Shown here: in pieces, positions 16,714 to 31,600 of the stretch
How the letters are laid out: every line of letters starts with the position of its first letter
Position numbering within the stretch: the first letter of the stretch is position 1
Assembly (NCBI RefSeq): GCF_014926585.1
Contig: NZ_CP045422.1
Coordinates: 2,572,001-2,636,000, forward strand
DNA from: Devosia beringensis
GTDB taxonomy: Bacteria > Pseudomonadota > Alphaproteobacteria > Rhizobiales > Devosiaceae
Length of the DNA stretch: 64,000 bases
Direction of reading: 5' to 3'
Program-made: the position numbers and the translations under genes
Notes under the pieces: generated by a model
Seen by the model: the letters and a program-made list of their open reading frames with translations, nothing else
Databases searched by the model: none
What the model was told of the DNA's origin: nothing

Positions 16714-18561
16714 TTAGCGCGCGCCGCCGGTCTTGGCGGCCTTGGCCTCGTCATACCACCAGATGGTAGGGAAGCCCGAGGAGAATTCGGGCAGCGGCTC
16801 GGGATGGCTGAAGCGATCCCAATGGGCGACGCGCAATTCGCGCAGTGTATAGCCCGGGACCATATAGTGGTGATGCAGCAGCACGCGGTCGAGCGCCATG
16901 CTGGCGGCCACCTGGGTGTCGCGATCATCGGCGACGATGATCTGGTCGATCAGCGCATCGATGGCCGGATCGGCGATGCCGGCATAGTTCTGGCTGCCCT
17001 CCTCATCGACGCTGCCCGAGCCAAAGTAATAGCGCTGCTCGTTGCCCAGCGAGAAGGACTGCACCCAGCCGCTATAGATGACGTCGTAATCATGCCCCCG
17101 CAGCCGGTTGATATATTGCGGGCTGTCGACCGAGCGCAGGCTTACCTGCACGCCGATCAGCGCCAGATTGGCCACCAGATTGGCGGCGACTGGCTCGAGG
17201 GTAGGGCCGTTGAGCAGGATTTCGAAGGTGAAGGGATTGCCCTGGGCATCGACCAGCTGGGTGCCTTCGAGCGTATAGCCGGCCTCGTTGAAGAGGGTCA
17301 GCGCCTGGCGCAGGTTTTCACGCAGCTTGCCGGAGTCGCCGGCCACCGGATTGACATAGGGTTCGGTGAAGACGGAGGCTGGAACCTGATCCTTGAGCGC
17401 GGTCAGGATCTCGAGCTCCTCGCCCTGGGGCAGGCCGCTCGAGGCAAAGGGCAGGCCATAGAAATAGCTGTCGATGCGCTTGTACTGGCCAAAGAACAGG
17501 GTGTCGCTCAGCTCCTCGAAATTGAAGGCATAGTTGAGGGCCCGGCGCACGCGCTCGTCCTTGAACTTGTCGTGGCGCATATTGGGGATGAAGCCGACCA
17601 TGAGGCCGTTATCGGCATAGTCCTGGGGGAAAAGTTCCTTGATGACGCGGCCATCGGCGACGGCGGGGAAATCAAATCCGGTAGCCCAGCGGCGTGCCTG
17701 GGCCTCGATCCACCAGTCGAACTGGTCGCCCTTGAAGGCCTCGAACTGCACGGTGGTATCGAGGAAGTACTCATATTCATATTTGTCGAAATTGTTGGTG
17801 CCGATACGGGTGGGGTGGTTGATGCCCCAATAGTCGGGATCGCGCTGATAGGTGATGGTGCGGCCGGCATCAAAACTGGCCAGCTGGTAAGGACCTGAGC
17901 CCATCGGGGCTTCGAGCGTCGACTGGCCGATATCGCGCTGCTTGCCGCTGGCGTCGGTACCCTCCCACCAGTGTTGGGGCAGCACCATGAGCTGGCCCAG
18001 GATCAGCGGCAGCTCGCGGTTGCCGGTCTGATCAAAGGAGAAGGTCACCTCGCCCGGCGCGGTGACTTCGGCGCTGGTGACGTTCTTGTAATACTGGGCC
18101 TGGTTGGGATTGAGCGCGATGGCAGTCTCGAAGGACCAGACGACATCCTCGGCGGTGACGGGTTCGCCATCCTGCCATTTGGCCGCCGGGTCGACGCGGA
18201 AGCTGACGGCACCGTAATCGTCGGCGATCTTCAGACTCTGCGCGATCAGGCCGTAATAGGAATTGACCTCATCCATCGAGGGGGTCAGCAGGGTTTCGTA
18301 GACCAGACCCAGCCCGCCGGCCGGCTCGCCCTTGGGCAGGATGGGGTTGAAGGTATCAAAGCCGCCCTGATCGCCCAGGCGCACCATGCCCGTCTTGGGG
18401 GCATCAACATTGACATAGTCGAAATGGGTGTAGTCGGCCGGATACTTCGGGTCCGCCTGCATATTGAAGGCATGGGTCCACTCACCGGTGGCGGTCTGGG
18501 CCGTGGCCGGCGCGGCGAGGCCGAACAGCAGGCCAAGGGCAAGGAGGGGTGCGAACTGCAT
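16714..18561 (-). CDS. yejA: YejA-like peptide ABC transporter substrate-binding protein (SBP_bac_5)
   Basis: About 615 residues, the length of YejA. A signal peptide (FAPLLALGLLFGLAAPATA-Q) precedes a family 5 extracellular binding domain with DTFNPILPKG, WQDGEPVTAEDVVWSFE, APMGSGPY and DVIYSGW. It binds peptides or peptide-like molecules in the periplasm and delivers them to YejBE. I prefer ATG 18561, which has GGAG seven bases upstream and yields a normal short signal-peptide n-region. ATG 18612 overlaps the yejF stop (ATGA) and is possible. It is the last gene of yejBEFA. Confidence 0.88.
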   Translation of the reverse strand: MQFAPLLALGLLFGLAAPATAQTATGEWTHAFNMQADPKYPADYTHFDYVNVDAPKTGMVRLGDQGGFDTFNPILPKGEPAGGLGLVYETLLTPSMDEVNSYYGLIAQSLKIADDYGAVSFRVDPAAKWQDGEPVTAEDVVWSFETAIALNPNQAQYYKNVTSAEVTAPGEVTFSFDQTGNRELPLILGQLMVLPQHWWEGTDASGKQRDIGQSTLEAPMGSGPYQLASFDAGRTITYQRDPDYWGINHPTRIGTNNFDKYEYEYFLDTTVQFEAFKGDQFDWWIEAQARRWATGFDFPAVADGRVIKELFPQDYADNGLMVGFIPNMRHDKFKDERVRRALNYAFNFEELSDTLFFGQYKRIDSYFYGLPFASSGLPQGEELEILTALKDQVPASVFTEPYVNPVAGDSGKLRENLRQALTLFNEAGYTLEGTQLVDAQGNPFTFEILLNGPTLEPVAANLVANLALIGVQVSLRSVDSPQYINRLRGHDYDVIYSGWVQSFSLGNEQRYYFGSGSVDEEGSQNYAGIADPAIDALIDQIIVADDRDTQVAASMALDRVLLHHHYMVPGYTLRELRVAHWDRFSHPEPLPEFSSGFPTIWWYDEAKAAKTGGAR

Positions 18562-18608
18562 CGGACGGCTCCGGGAAAACGGGAATTGTGACGGAAGACT
18601 AAGCGCAA

Positions 18609-20230
<1,622 letters not shown>

Positions 20231-20234
<4 letters not shown>

Positions 20235-21367
20235 GCGAAAGCCTTGCGGGGATCGAAGGCGTCGCGGACGGCTTCGCCGATGAAGACCAGCAGGGTCATG
20301 AGGATGGCGATGGCGAAAAAGCCGGTGAGGCCGAGCCAAGGCGCCTGCAGGTTCTCCTTGCCCTGGAACAGCAGGTCGCCCAGCGAGGGCGTGCCGGGTT
20401 CGAGGCCAAGGCCGAGCAGGTCGAGCGAGGTGAGGGTGACGACCGAGCCCGAGAGGATGAAGGGCATGAAGGTGAGGGTGGCGACCATCGCATTGGGCAG
20501 CAGATGGCGCCACATGATGGTCATGTTGGAAACCCCCAGGGCGCGGGCGGCGGCGATATATTCGAAATTGCGGCCGCGCAGGAATTCGGCGCGGACAATG
20601 CCCACCAGCGAGACCCAGGAGAAGAGCAGCAGGATGCCGAGCAGGACCCAGAAGCTGGGGGCGATGACGCTCGAAATGATCAGCAGCAGGTAGAGCGCCG
20701 GAATGGCGGTCCAGATTTCGATCAGGCGCTGGGCGATGAGGTCGAGCCAGCCGCCGAAATAGCCCTGCATGGCGCCGGCAAACAGGCCGACGACGGAGGA
20801 CAGGATGGTCAGGGTGAAGCCGAAGAGGATGGAAATGCGCACGCCATAGAGCAGGCGGGCCAGGACGTCATGGGCTTCGCCATCGGTGCCCAGCCAGTGA
20901 AAATTGCTCCAGCTGCAGCCCGGATCGTCGACGCCGAGCGGATAGCGGGCGCAGGCCTGGTCGCGGCTCAGCAGCCAGCTGGGCGGGGTGGCGCCGGAGC
21001 CGGGCTGATAGCCGTCGACGGTGCCATAGCTGAATTGGATGGGTGGCCAGATGGCCCAACCATTGGCGGCGATCTGCTCTTTCATGAAGTCGCCGCGATA
21101 GTCGGGCGTGCCGAGAAAGCCGCCAAAGCGGGCTTCGGGATAATCGACAAAGGCGGGGAACAGCAGTTCGCCTTCATAGGAAACCACGATGGGCCGGTCA
21201 TTGGCGATGAATTCGGAACCCAGGGTCAGGGCGAAAAAGGCCAGGAACAGCCAGAGCGACCACCAGCCGCGCCGATTGGCGCGGAAATTGGCCCAGCGGC
21301 GCTGGTTGATGGGGCTGAGAAAGGGCCGGCGCGGCTGGGCCGGCGCGATGTCCGTCGTGGCGCTCAT
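20231..21367 (-). CDS. yejE: YejE-like peptide ABC transporter permease
   Basis: 378 residues: an N-terminal helix (residues ~35-55), a large periplasmic loop with ANDRPI, PAFVDYPEARFGGFLGTPDY and CARYPLGVDDPGC (a YejE-type insertion), then five or so helices. The EAA motif segment EYIAAARALGVSN contacts the ATPase. The long cysteine-containing loop distinguishes YejE from ordinary DppC. It overlaps yejB and yejF by 4 bases each. Confidence 0.92.
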
Positions 21368-22458
21368 ACTTCGCGGCTTTCAAAATCGAGCCGCGGATCG
21401 ACCCACATATAGGCCAGGTCCGAGAGCAGCGAGATGACGAGGCCGAGCAAGCTGAAGATATAGAGGGTGGCAAAGACCACCGGATAATCGCGGGTGACGA
21501 CGGAGACGAAGCCGAGCAGGCCCAGGCCATCGAGCGAGAAGATGGTTTCGATCAGCAGCGAGCCGCCGAAGAAGGCGCCGACAAAGGCGGCCGGGAAACT
21601 GGCAATGATCAGCATCATGGCGTTGCGGAAGACGTGGCGGTACAGCACCTGGTTTTCGGTCAGGCCCTTGGCGCGGGCGGTGGTGACATATTGCTTGCCG
21701 ATTTCGTCGATGAAAGAGTTCTTGGTCAGCAGGGTGGTGGTGGCAAAGGCGCCCAGGCCCATGGCCACGATGGGCAGCACCAGATGCCAGAGATAGTCGA
21801 GCAGCCAGAGATGGAACGGCCAGTTGGCCGAGCCGGTGGAATGGAGGCCGCGCAGCGGAAAGATCGACCAGAAGCTGCCGCCGGCAAACAGGATGATCAG
21901 GGCAATGGCGACGAGAAAGCCGGGCACGGCATAGCCGACGATGACAATGGTGGAGGTCCAGACGTCAAAGCGGCTGCCATCGGTGACCGCCTTCTTGATG
22001 CCGAGCGGAATGGAAATGCCATAGGCCAGCAGTGTCATCCACAGGCCCAGCGAGATGGAGACCGGCATTTTCTCGAGGATCAGGTCGATCACCGAGATGT
22101 CGCGATAATAGCTATCGCCGAAATCGAAGCGCAGGTAGTTCCACAGCATGCTGCCGAAACGCTCGAGCGGCGGCTTGTCGAAGCCGAACTGCTGCTCGAT
22201 GCGCGCCACCAGCTCGGGCGCCAGGCCCTGGCTGCCGCGATAGGCTGAGCCCGTCGGCTTTGCCGGCTGGGCGGTGAAGTCGCCACTCTCGCTGCCGGTG
22301 ATGCGCTCGGTCATGGAGGCATTCTGGCCGGACATATTGGCCAGCGCCTGCTCCACCGGGCCGCCGGGGGCGAACTGGGTGATCAGGAACGAAATGGCCA
22401 TGATGCCGAACACGGTCGGGATCATCAGCAGGATGCGGCGAAGAATATAGGCGCCCAT
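21364..22458 (-). CDS. yejB: YejB-like peptide ABC transporter permease
   Basis: 364 residues, the same length as E. coli YejB. It begins YILRRILLMIPTVFGIMAISFLI, a typical DppB/YejB first helix. The periplasmic insertion with EQQFGFDKPPLERF and YLRFDFGDSYYRD follows, then the transport helices and EAA loop (QYVTTARAKGLTENQ). I set the start at 22458; longer open frame upstream has no family similarity. First gene of the yejBEFA operon, so the promoter should lie in 22459-22671. Confidence 0.92.
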   Translation of the reverse strand: MGAYILRRILLMIPTVFGIMAISFLITQFAPGGPVEQALANMSGQNASMTERITGSESGDFTAQPAKPTGSAYRGSQGLAPELVARIEQQFGFDKPPLERFGSMLWNYLRFDFGDSYYRDISVIDLILEKMPVSISLGLWMTLLAYGISIPLGIKKAVTDGSRFDVWTSTIVIVGYAVPGFLVAIALIILFAGGSFWSIFPLRGLHSTGSANWPFHLWLLDYLWHLVLPIVAMGLGAFATTTLLTKNSFIDEIGKQYVTTARAKGLTENQVLYRHVFRNAMMLIIASFPAAFVGAFFGGSLLIETIFSLDGLGLLGFVSVVTRDYPVVFATLYIFSLLGLVISLLSDLAYMWVDPRLDFESREV

Positions 22459-22671
22459 CGGGTCTCCGGGCAGACAGGTTGTCCGGCATGCTAAGCGCGG
22501 CGGTTGGCAAGGCGGCAAATCACCATGCGGTGAAAGGGCTGGCGCCAACTGCACCATGTTGCGACAGGCTTGGCAAGCCGCGCCAGACGGGCAGGCGTTC
22601 GCCCGCCAGGCCGCGCTGCGGGCTTGCCGCGAGACGGTTTGACGGTCAGGATCGGGTGCAAGGAGACGCGT

Positions 22672-22905
22672 ATGAGTTATCAGGTTATCGCCCATGTCGA
22701 CAGCCCGGCCACCGCGCGCATGCTGGTGGTGGCGCTGCGCGCCTATGGGTTTCACCCGCTCGAGCAGGGCGAAGGCGGGTTGCCGGGGGTGGGCAATATC
22801 TTCGGCCGGGGCGGCGTGCCGGTGCAGGTGCCGGAAGAAGAAGTGGCCGATGCAACGCTTCTGGCCGCAGAACTGTTAAAGGAAATGGTGGTGGGCGACC
22901 CGTAA
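22672..22905 (+). CDS. Small DUF2007-like putative signal-transducing protein
   Basis: 77 residues, ATG at 22672 with a strong AAGGAG. The order of elements (SYQVIAHVDSPATARMLVVALRAYG, a Gly-rich turn, then VPVQVPEEEVADATLLAAEL) fits DUF2007, a ferredoxin-like fold found alone or fused to sensors. The biochemical role is unknown. It is divergent from yejB. Confidence 0.65.
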   Translation: MSYQVIAHVDSPATARMLVVALRAYGFHPLEQGEGGLPGVGNIFGRGGVPVQVPEEEVADATLLAAELLKEMVVGDP

Positions 22906-23026
22906 AGCGCCACATTGCTGTGCCTTACGTCAGTTGCGGACCATGGGCGGTTGAATGCAGGAAAGGCTTTGGCTATAAGCCAGCCAACCTGTTAACTTTT
23001 GTTAAGCCTTTGGGTAGGAGCGACCA

Positions 23027-23668
23027 ATGACGGTTTGGATGCGCGGACTGGTTTCCGCTGCGGGCATTGCAGCCATCGCGCTGGTAGTGGCGGGATGTTC
23101 CTCGACAGGATCAAACACCGCCAATCTCAACACGATCGGCACGCCGCAGCAATTGCAGCCGGTGCAGAATTCGGTGGTGCAGCAGGGCGCGCTGCCCGCG
23201 ATCGGCGCCACGGGCACCGTGGCCCCCGGCCTAGGCGGCCAGCCCGTGCTCGGCGGCGTGGCGGCCAATCCGACGTTCCCGACCAGCAATACCCAGGTCG
23301 CCGCCAATACGCAGTTGACCGGCACCCCGGTCGGCACGCCCTCATCCATTGTCTCGCTCGATCCCCTGGCCCCGCCAACGGCCGGCGCGATGACCAATGG
23401 TCCTGAAGGCGTTTGGAACGTGGTGGCCGGCGCGGCGCAGTGCCGGCTGAACCTGCCGATGACCGTCAAGACCGGCACCAGCTATTTCCGTGCCTCGGCG
23501 CCCGGTTGTGCGGTTCCCGTGCTGGCCGGCGTGGCCGGCTGGCAGCAGGTCGGCAGCCAGCTGCAGCTCTATGATGAAAACGGCAATATTGCCGCTTTCC
23601 TCGCGCCAAGCAGCGGTCGCTATATCGGCACCATGGCCGGCGGCCAAGCCATCTCGATGGCCCGCTAG
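23027..23668 (+). CDS. Inh/Omp19-family outer-membrane lipoprotein
   Basis: 213 residues. A lipoprotein signal (IALVVAGC, lipobox Cys near residue 24) is followed by a ~100-residue low-complexity Ala/Gly/Pro/Thr/Val linker. A C-terminal AprI/Inh beta-barrel domain (about 125-213) has WNVVAGAAQCRLNL, a second Cys in SAPGC, WQQVG, LQLYDENGNIAAFL and the terminal GQAISMAR. Brucella Omp19 shares this plan and inhibits host proteases. Here a cell-surface protease-inhibitor role is only an inference. A strong terminator follows. Confidence 0.82.
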   Translation: MTVWMRGLVSAAGIAAIALVVAGCSSTGSNTANLNTIGTPQQLQPVQNSVVQQGALPAIGATGTVAPGLGGQPVLGGVAANPTFPTSNTQVAANTQLTGTPVGTPSSIVSLDPLAPPTAGAMTNGPEGVWNVVAGAAQCRLNLPMTVKTGTSYFRASAPGCAVPVLAGVAGWQQVGSQLQLYDENGNIAAFLAPSSGRYIGTMAGGQAISMAR

Positions 23669-23677
23669 AATTTCGGT

Positions 23678-23712
23678 GGAGCCGGCCCGGTGGGCCGGCT
23701 CCATTGTTTTGT
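23678..23712 (+). terminator. Rho-independent terminator after the Inh/Omp19-like gene
   Basis: Perfect 11-bp arms GGAGCCGGCCC/GGGCCGGCTCC (23678-23688, 23692-23702) with a 3-base loop, then ATTGTTTTG. Confidence 0.85.
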
Positions 23713-23845
23713 CTCGTCTGCCCATGTCCGGCAGACCTCGTGGTGAGCGTGTCGAACCACGAGACCTGCCACCATGATCGCGCCACGACCTCTTCCTTCG
23801 CCCTGCGGTAAATGCCGGCGGCCGGGATGAGGCCTATCGAGAGCC

Positions 23846-25009
23846 TTGCGTTTGCCCCCTCGCCCCCGCCGCACTGAAACTGCCGCTGCCGTCGGCCCCG
23901 TCATGGGCGCCTATCAGGCGCTGGTGGCGCGCGGCACCCTGAGCGCTGATCCGGCACAGCGCGAAGCCGTGCTGCTGCTCGACGATGTACTGGCCGGGCT
24001 GGACGAGAGCAGGCCGCGCGGCCTGCTGGACAAGCTGCTCGACCGGCGGAAGGTGCCGGTGCGCGGGCTTTACCTGCATGGCGAGGTCGGGCGGGGCAAG
24101 ACCATGCTGATGGACATGTTCTTTGCCGCGGCGCCGGTCACCAAGAGGCGGGTGCATTTCCACGAATTCATGGACGAGATCCATGCCGGCATGGCGGCCT
24201 TCCGCAAGAGCGCCAGGGGCAAGGATGCCGATCCGGTCGAGGCGGTGGTCAAGCCCATCATCAAGTCGGGGCTGGTGCTGCTGTGTCTCGATGAAATGCA
24301 TGTGCATGACATTACCAATGCCATGCTGCTGGCGCGGCTGTTCGACAAGCTGTTCGCGGCGGGCGTGACGCTGGTCACGACCTCCAATGTGGTGCCTGAC
24401 GACCTCTACAAGGATGGGCTGAACCGGCAATTGTTCCTGCCCTTCATCGACCTGCTCAAGGCCCATATGACAGTGGCGGCGCTGCCGGCGGCGCAGGATT
24501 ACCGGCGGCTGAAATTTGCCGGCCAGCACGTCTATGCCTTTGGCACGGGCGACGAGGCCCGGGCCAAGATGGACCGGCTGTGGCTGCGGCTGACGGGGGG
24601 CGAGCCAGGCGCGCCGGGCGTGGTTGAAAGCACCGGGCGCAAGATCGCTGTGCCGCTGACCTGGCTGGGCGCGGCGCGGTTCGGCTTTGCCGATCTGTGC
24701 GAAAAGCCGCTGGGCTCGCGCGACTTCGTGCGCATTGCTCATCAGTTCGATGCCATCATCATCGATGGCGTGCCGCAGATGGACCGCACCATGTCCAATC
24801 AGGCCAAGCGCTTTATCCTGCTGATCGACACTCTCTACGATCGTGGCGTCAAGCTGGGCGCCAGCTTTGCCGTTCCGCTTGAACAGCTGGGCAAGGACGA
24901 CAAGACCGCGTTCGAATTTCAGCGCACGGTATCGCGGCTGATCGAGATGCAGTCGGAAGACTATCTGGCACAGGGTCTGCGCGACGTGCCGGTCGAGGCC
25001 GCCTCGTAG
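23846..25009 (+). CDS. zapE: ZapE/AFG1-family ATPase
   Basis: 387 residues of the AFG1-like P-loop family. Walker A is GEVGRGKTML near residue 78, HFHEFMDEIHAGM follows, and Walker B is LLCLDEMHVHD near 150. The segment SNVVPDDLYKDGLNR is typical of ZapE, and the C-terminal half has DFVRIAHQFDAIIIDGVPQM. ZapE binds FtsZ and destabilises the Z-ring in E. coli; mitochondrial AFG1 acts in respiratory protein quality control. The start is uncertain: TTG 23846 gives the full frame, ATG 23903 (MGAYQALV) fits family alignments well. Confidence 0.88.
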   Translation: MRLPPRPRRTETAAAVGPVMGAYQALVARGTLSADPAQREAVLLLDDVLAGLDESRPRGLLDKLLDRRKVPVRGLYLHGEVGRGKTMLMDMFFAAAPVTKRRVHFHEFMDEIHAGMAAFRKSARGKDADPVEAVVKPIIKSGLVLLCLDEMHVHDITNAMLLARLFDKLFAAGVTLVTTSNVVPDDLYKDGLNRQLFLPFIDLLKAHMTVAALPAAQDYRRLKFAGQHVYAFGTGDEARAKMDRLWLRLTGGEPGAPGVVESTGRKIAVPLTWLGAARFGFADLCEKPLGSRDFVRIAHQFDAIIIDGVPQMDRTMSNQAKRFILLIDTLYDRGVKLGASFAVPLEQLGKDDKTAFEFQRTVSRLIEMQSEDYLAQGLRDVPVEAAS

Positions 25010-25150
25010 CGCGCGGTGACGCGCCATTGCCCATCGGGCAGGGCCCCTTCGCCCATCGGCAAGGGCCAAAGCGTGGTTTAGACGAAGGGTTCACTTGCCC
25101 CTCTGAGCCGACAGGGTTAAACGTGCGCCAATTCAACGCAGTTGGGATGA

Positions 25151-26119
<969 letters not shown>

Positions 26120-26131
26120 CAATACTCTGAA

Positions 26132-26159
26132 AGCCCCGCCGGACGCCTGGCGGGGTTTT
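26132..26159 (+). terminator. Rho-independent terminator after mdh
   Basis: CCCCGCC/GGCGGGG arms (26134-26140, 26149-26155) with an 8-base loop and TTTT. It begins 15 bases after the mdh stop, so sucC probably has a further promoter in 26160-26280 or depends on read-through. Confidence 0.8.
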
Positions 26160-26280
26160 CTGCGCTTCCGGAGCGCGCGTTTCCCGAGATGCGCGCTGCT
26201 CCGGTTCTCGAAATCCACGCCATCCGTTTCGGCGGATGGCTCCCAGAGCACCACCAGGTGCCTCCCAAAGGGTCAAGACA

Positions 26281-27480
<1,200 letters not shown>

Positions 27481-27503
27481 GCCCTGCAAGAGAGACCAAA
27501 CCC

Positions 27504-28412
27504 ATGTCCATTCTCGTCAATAAAGACACCAAGGTTCTCGTTCAGGGCCTCACCGGCAAGACCGGTACCTTCCACACCGAACAGGCGCTGGCCTATTACG
27601 GCACCCAGATGGTCGGTGGGGTGAACCCCAAAAAGGCCGGCGAAATCTGGACCAGCGGGCTCGACGCCTCGGCGTCGCTGCCGGTGTTTGCCAGCGTTGC
27701 CGAAGGCAAGGAGCGCACCGGCGCCAATGCCTCGGTGGTCTATGTGCCGCCCCCCGGCGCTGCTGCCGCCATCATCGAAGCCATCGATGCCGAAATCCCG
27801 CTCATCGTCTGCATTACCGAGGGCATTCCGGTGCTCGACATGGTGCGGGTCAAGGCGCGTCTCGAGAAGTCCAAGTCGCGCTTGCTCGGCCCCAACTGCC
27901 CGGGCGTGCTGACGCCGGAAGAATGCAAGATCGGCATCATGCCCGGTTCGATCTTCTCGAAGGGCTCGGTGGGTATTGTTTCGCGTTCGGGCACGCTTAC
28001 CTATGAAGCCGTGTTCCAGACCACCAATGAAGGCCTCGGCCAGTCCACCGCCGTGGGTATCGGCGGCGACCCGGTCAAGGGTACCGAATTCATCGACATG
28101 CTCGAAATGTTCCTGGCCGATCCAGAGACCAAGTCGATCGTAATGATCGGTGAAATCGGCGGCTCGGCCGAAGAAGACGCTGCCCAGTTCCTGATCGACG
28201 AAGCCAAGCGCGGCCGCAAGAAGCCGATGGCCGGCTTCATCGCCGGGCTGACGGCCCCTCCGGGCCGCACCATGGGCCATGCTGGCGCCGTCATTTCGGG
28301 CGGCAAGGGCGGCGCGGAAGACAAGATCGCAGCGATGGAGGCAGCGGGTATCCGCATGTCGAAGTCGCCGGCACGGATCGGCCGGACGCTGAGCGAAGTC
28401 CTCAAGGGCTAA
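27504..28412 (+). CDS. sucD: Succinyl-CoA synthetase alpha subunit
   Basis: 302 residues. The N-terminal CoA-binding Rossmann domain starts [42 protein letters not shown] follows, and the phospho-histidine loop is [14 protein letters not shown] near residue 250. It carries the transient phosphohistidine in the succinyl-CoA synthetase reaction with SucC. Co-transcribed with sucC. Confidence 0.97.
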   Translation: MSILVNKDTKVLVQGLTGKTGTFHTEQALAYYGTQMVGGVNPKKAGEIWTSGLDASASLPVFASVAEGKERTGANASVVYVPPPGAAAAIIEAIDAEIPLIVCITEGIPVLDMVRVKARLEKSKSRLLGPNCPGVLTPEECKIGIMPGSIFSKGSVGIVSRSGTLTYEAVFQTTNEGLGQSTAVGIGGDPVKGTEFIDMLEMFLADPETKSIVMIGEIGGSAEEDAAQFLIDEAKRGRKKPMAGFIAGLTAPPGRTMGHAGAVISGGKGGAEDKIAAMEAAGIRMSKSPARIGRTLSEVLKG

Positions 28413-28496
28413 GTTAGCCCAAAGTCGGTCGCGCTTCGGACACAGAACGGTGTTAACCGGTTGGGATGCGGCAGGCGGAATTTGAGGTTAGGGTTG

Positions 28497-28518
28497 GCGG
28501 CGCCTTGCGGGGCGCCGC
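28497..28518 (+). other. Stem-loop between sucD and sucA
   Basis: GCGGCGCC (28497-28504) pairs perfectly with GGCGCCGC (28511-28518) around a 6-base loop. No T-run follows, so it is not a clear terminator. It sits in a 232-base gap and could be an RNA-processing or attenuation element. Confidence 0.45.
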
Positions 28519-28644
28519 AAGTCTTAACAGGATGCAAAGGAAGAACGGTCAATAGTGCCTGCCAGCAATGACCGTTCATGAGGCCGGAGACTGTCCGGCT
28601 AGACCAGAAGGATGGCGGGGCGTGGGCCTCGCGAGAAAAAAGCG

Positions 28645-31600
28645 ATGACACGACAGGAAAAGAACGACACGTTCTTGCTGACCTCGTTCCTCTATGGTGG
28701 GAACGCCGATTATATCGAGCAATTGTACTCAAGGTACAAAGGCGATCCTTCCAGCGTCGACGAGACCTGGCAGAGCTTCTTTTCCAAGCTGGATGACGGC
28801 GAGGGCGTAGCCCAGAAGAACGCCGACGGCCCGAGCTGGGGCCGCAAGGACTGGCCGCAGGCCGCCAATGGCGAGCTGGTCAGTGCGCTGGACGGCAATT
28901 GGGGCGACATCGCGGTCAAGACCGAGAAGGCCATCGCCAAGAAGGCTGAGGCCATCGGCGTGGACAAGGCCAGCACCGCTGACGTGCTGCAGGCCACGCG
29001 GGACTCCATTCGTGCGATTATGATGATCCGGGCCTATCGCATGCGCGGGCATTTGCATGCCGATCTCGACCCGCTCAAGATGAAGGCCGACGAGCCGGCG
29101 CCCGAGCTCGATCCCAAGAGCTACGGCTTCACCGAAGCCGATTACAGCCGCAAGATCTTCATCGACAACTATCTGGGCCTGGAATACGCGACGATTCCGG
29201 AAATGCTGGCGATCCTCAAGCGCACCTATTGCGGCACGCTGGGCATCGAGTTCATGCACATCTCCGATCCTGAAGCCAAGCAGTGGATCCAGGAGCGCAT
29301 CGAGGGGCCGGACAAAGAAATTTCCTTCACCCCGGAAGGCAAGAAGGCCATCCTGGGCAAGCTGATCGAGGCCGAGGGCTTCGAGAAGTTCATCGACGTC
29401 AAATATACCGGCACCAAGCGCTTTGGCCTGGATGGCAGCGAGGCCACGATTCCGGCGCTCGAGCAGATCATCAAGCGCGGCGGCGCGCTGGGGATCAAGG
29501 ATATCGTGCTGGGCATGGCCCATCGCGGTCGTCTCAACGTGCTGACCCAGGTGATGCAGAAGCCGCATCGCGCCCTGTTCCACGAGTTCAAGGGCGGCGC
29601 CTTCTACCCCGACGATGTCGAGGGTTCGGGCGACGTGAAGTACCATCTGGGTGCCTCGTCGGACCGCGAGTTCGACGGCAAGAAGGTGCATCTGTCGCTG
29701 ACGGCCAATCCCAGCCATCTCGAGATCGTCGATCCGGTGGTGCTGGGCAAGTCGCGCGCCAAGCAAGACCAGCACATCGCGCCCGAGGGCAAGCTGGTCA
29801 ACATTCCGACCGAGGGCAAGCCCGACCGGTCGATGGTGCTGCCGCTGCTGATTCATGGCGATGCGGCCTTTGCCGGGCAGGGTGTGATCGCCGAATGCCT
29901 GGGCCTCAGCGGCCTCAAGGGGCATCGTACGGGTGGTTCGATCCACTTCGTGATCAACAACCAGATCGGCTTCACTACGTCGCCGATGTATTCGCGCTCC
30001 TCGCCCTATCCGACCGACGTCGCCAAGATGATCGAGGCGCCGGTGCTGCATGTGAATGGCGATGATCCCGAAGCGGTGGTGTTTGCTGCCAAGGTGGCGG
30101 TGGAATATCGCCAGAAGTTCGGCAAGCCCGTCGTCATCGACATGTTCTGCTATCGCCGGCATGGCCATAATGAGGGCGACGAGCCCAGCTTCACCCAGCC
30201 GCTGATGTATTCCAAGATCCGCGCGCACAAGACCACGCTCGAGATCTATTCGGAAAAGCTGGTGGGCGAAGGCCTGTTGTCGGCTGCCGATATCGACCAG
30301 CTCAAGGCCGATTGGCGCGCGACGCTGGAAAAGGAATTCGAGGCCGGCCAGGACTATCGTCCGAACAAGGCCGACTGGCTCGACGGCGCCTGGAAGGATT
30401 TCCGGCCCGCCGATGCCGAAGGGCCGCGCCGCGGCGAGACCGGGGTCGAGATCGACCAACTGGTCAAGATCGGTACGGCGCTGACGCGCGTTCCCGAAGG
30501 GTTCAACGTCCACAAGACGGTCAAGCGCTTCATGGACAATCGCCTCGCGGCGATCGAGTCCGGCGAGGGCGTGGACTGGGCTACGGCCGAATCGCTGGCC
30601 TTTGGCACGCTGGTGACGGAGAGCCATCCGGTGCGCCTGAGCGGCCAGGACGTCGAACGCGGCACGTTCAGCCAGCGCCATTCGGTGCTCAATGACCAGC
30701 TGGTCGACAACAAGACCTATACGCCGCTCAACAATCTCGATCCCGAGCAGTGCCGCTACGAAGTCATCAACTCGATGCTGTCGGAAGAGGCGGTGCTGGG
30801 CTTTGAATATGGCTATTCCCTCGCCGAGCCAAAGGCGCTGACCATCTGGGAAGCCCAGTTCGGCGACTTCGTGAATGGCGCGCAGGTGGTCATCGACCAG
30901 TTCATCAGTTCGGGCGAGCGCAAGTGGTTCCGCATGAGTGGACTCGTGATGCTGCTGCCGCATGGCTATGAAGGCCAGGGCCCCGAGCATTCCTCGGCGC
31001 GTCCCGAACGCTTCCTGCAGCTCTGTGCCGAAGACAATATGCAGGTCGCCAACTGCACCACGCCGGCCAATTACTTCCATGCCCTGCGCCGTCAGGTGAA
31101 GCGCGACTTCCGCAAGCCGCTGATCCTGATGACGCCCAAGAGCCTGCTGCGCCACAAGCGCGCCACCTCGGGCCTCGTCGAAATGGGTCCCGACTCGTGC
31201 TTCCACCGCCTGCTGTGGGATGATGCCGAAGCGCCGGGCGTGCCCAAGACCACGACCAAGCTGACCAGCGACGACAAGATCCGCCGCGTCGTGCTGTGCA
31301 CCGGCAAGGTCTATTACGACCTGCTGGAAGATCGCGAAAAGAAGGGCATCGACGATGTCTATCTGCTGCGTATCGAGCAGCTCTATCCGTTCCCGGCCAA
31401 GGCGCTGCTGGACGAATTGAACCGCTTCAAAAATGCCGAAGTCATCTGGTGCCAGGAAGAACCCAAGAATATGGGTGCCTGGGCCTTCATTCAGCCTTAT
31501 GTTGAATGGGTATTCGACCAGATGGGCCGGACCGGCCAGCGCGTGCGCTATACCGGTCGTCCGGCTTCTGCATCCACGGCAACGGGCCTGATGCGTACGC

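Noticed and set aside
28497..28518. Terminator between sucD and sucA
   Set aside because: The stem is perfect but no T-run follows on either strand; listed only as a stem-loop.
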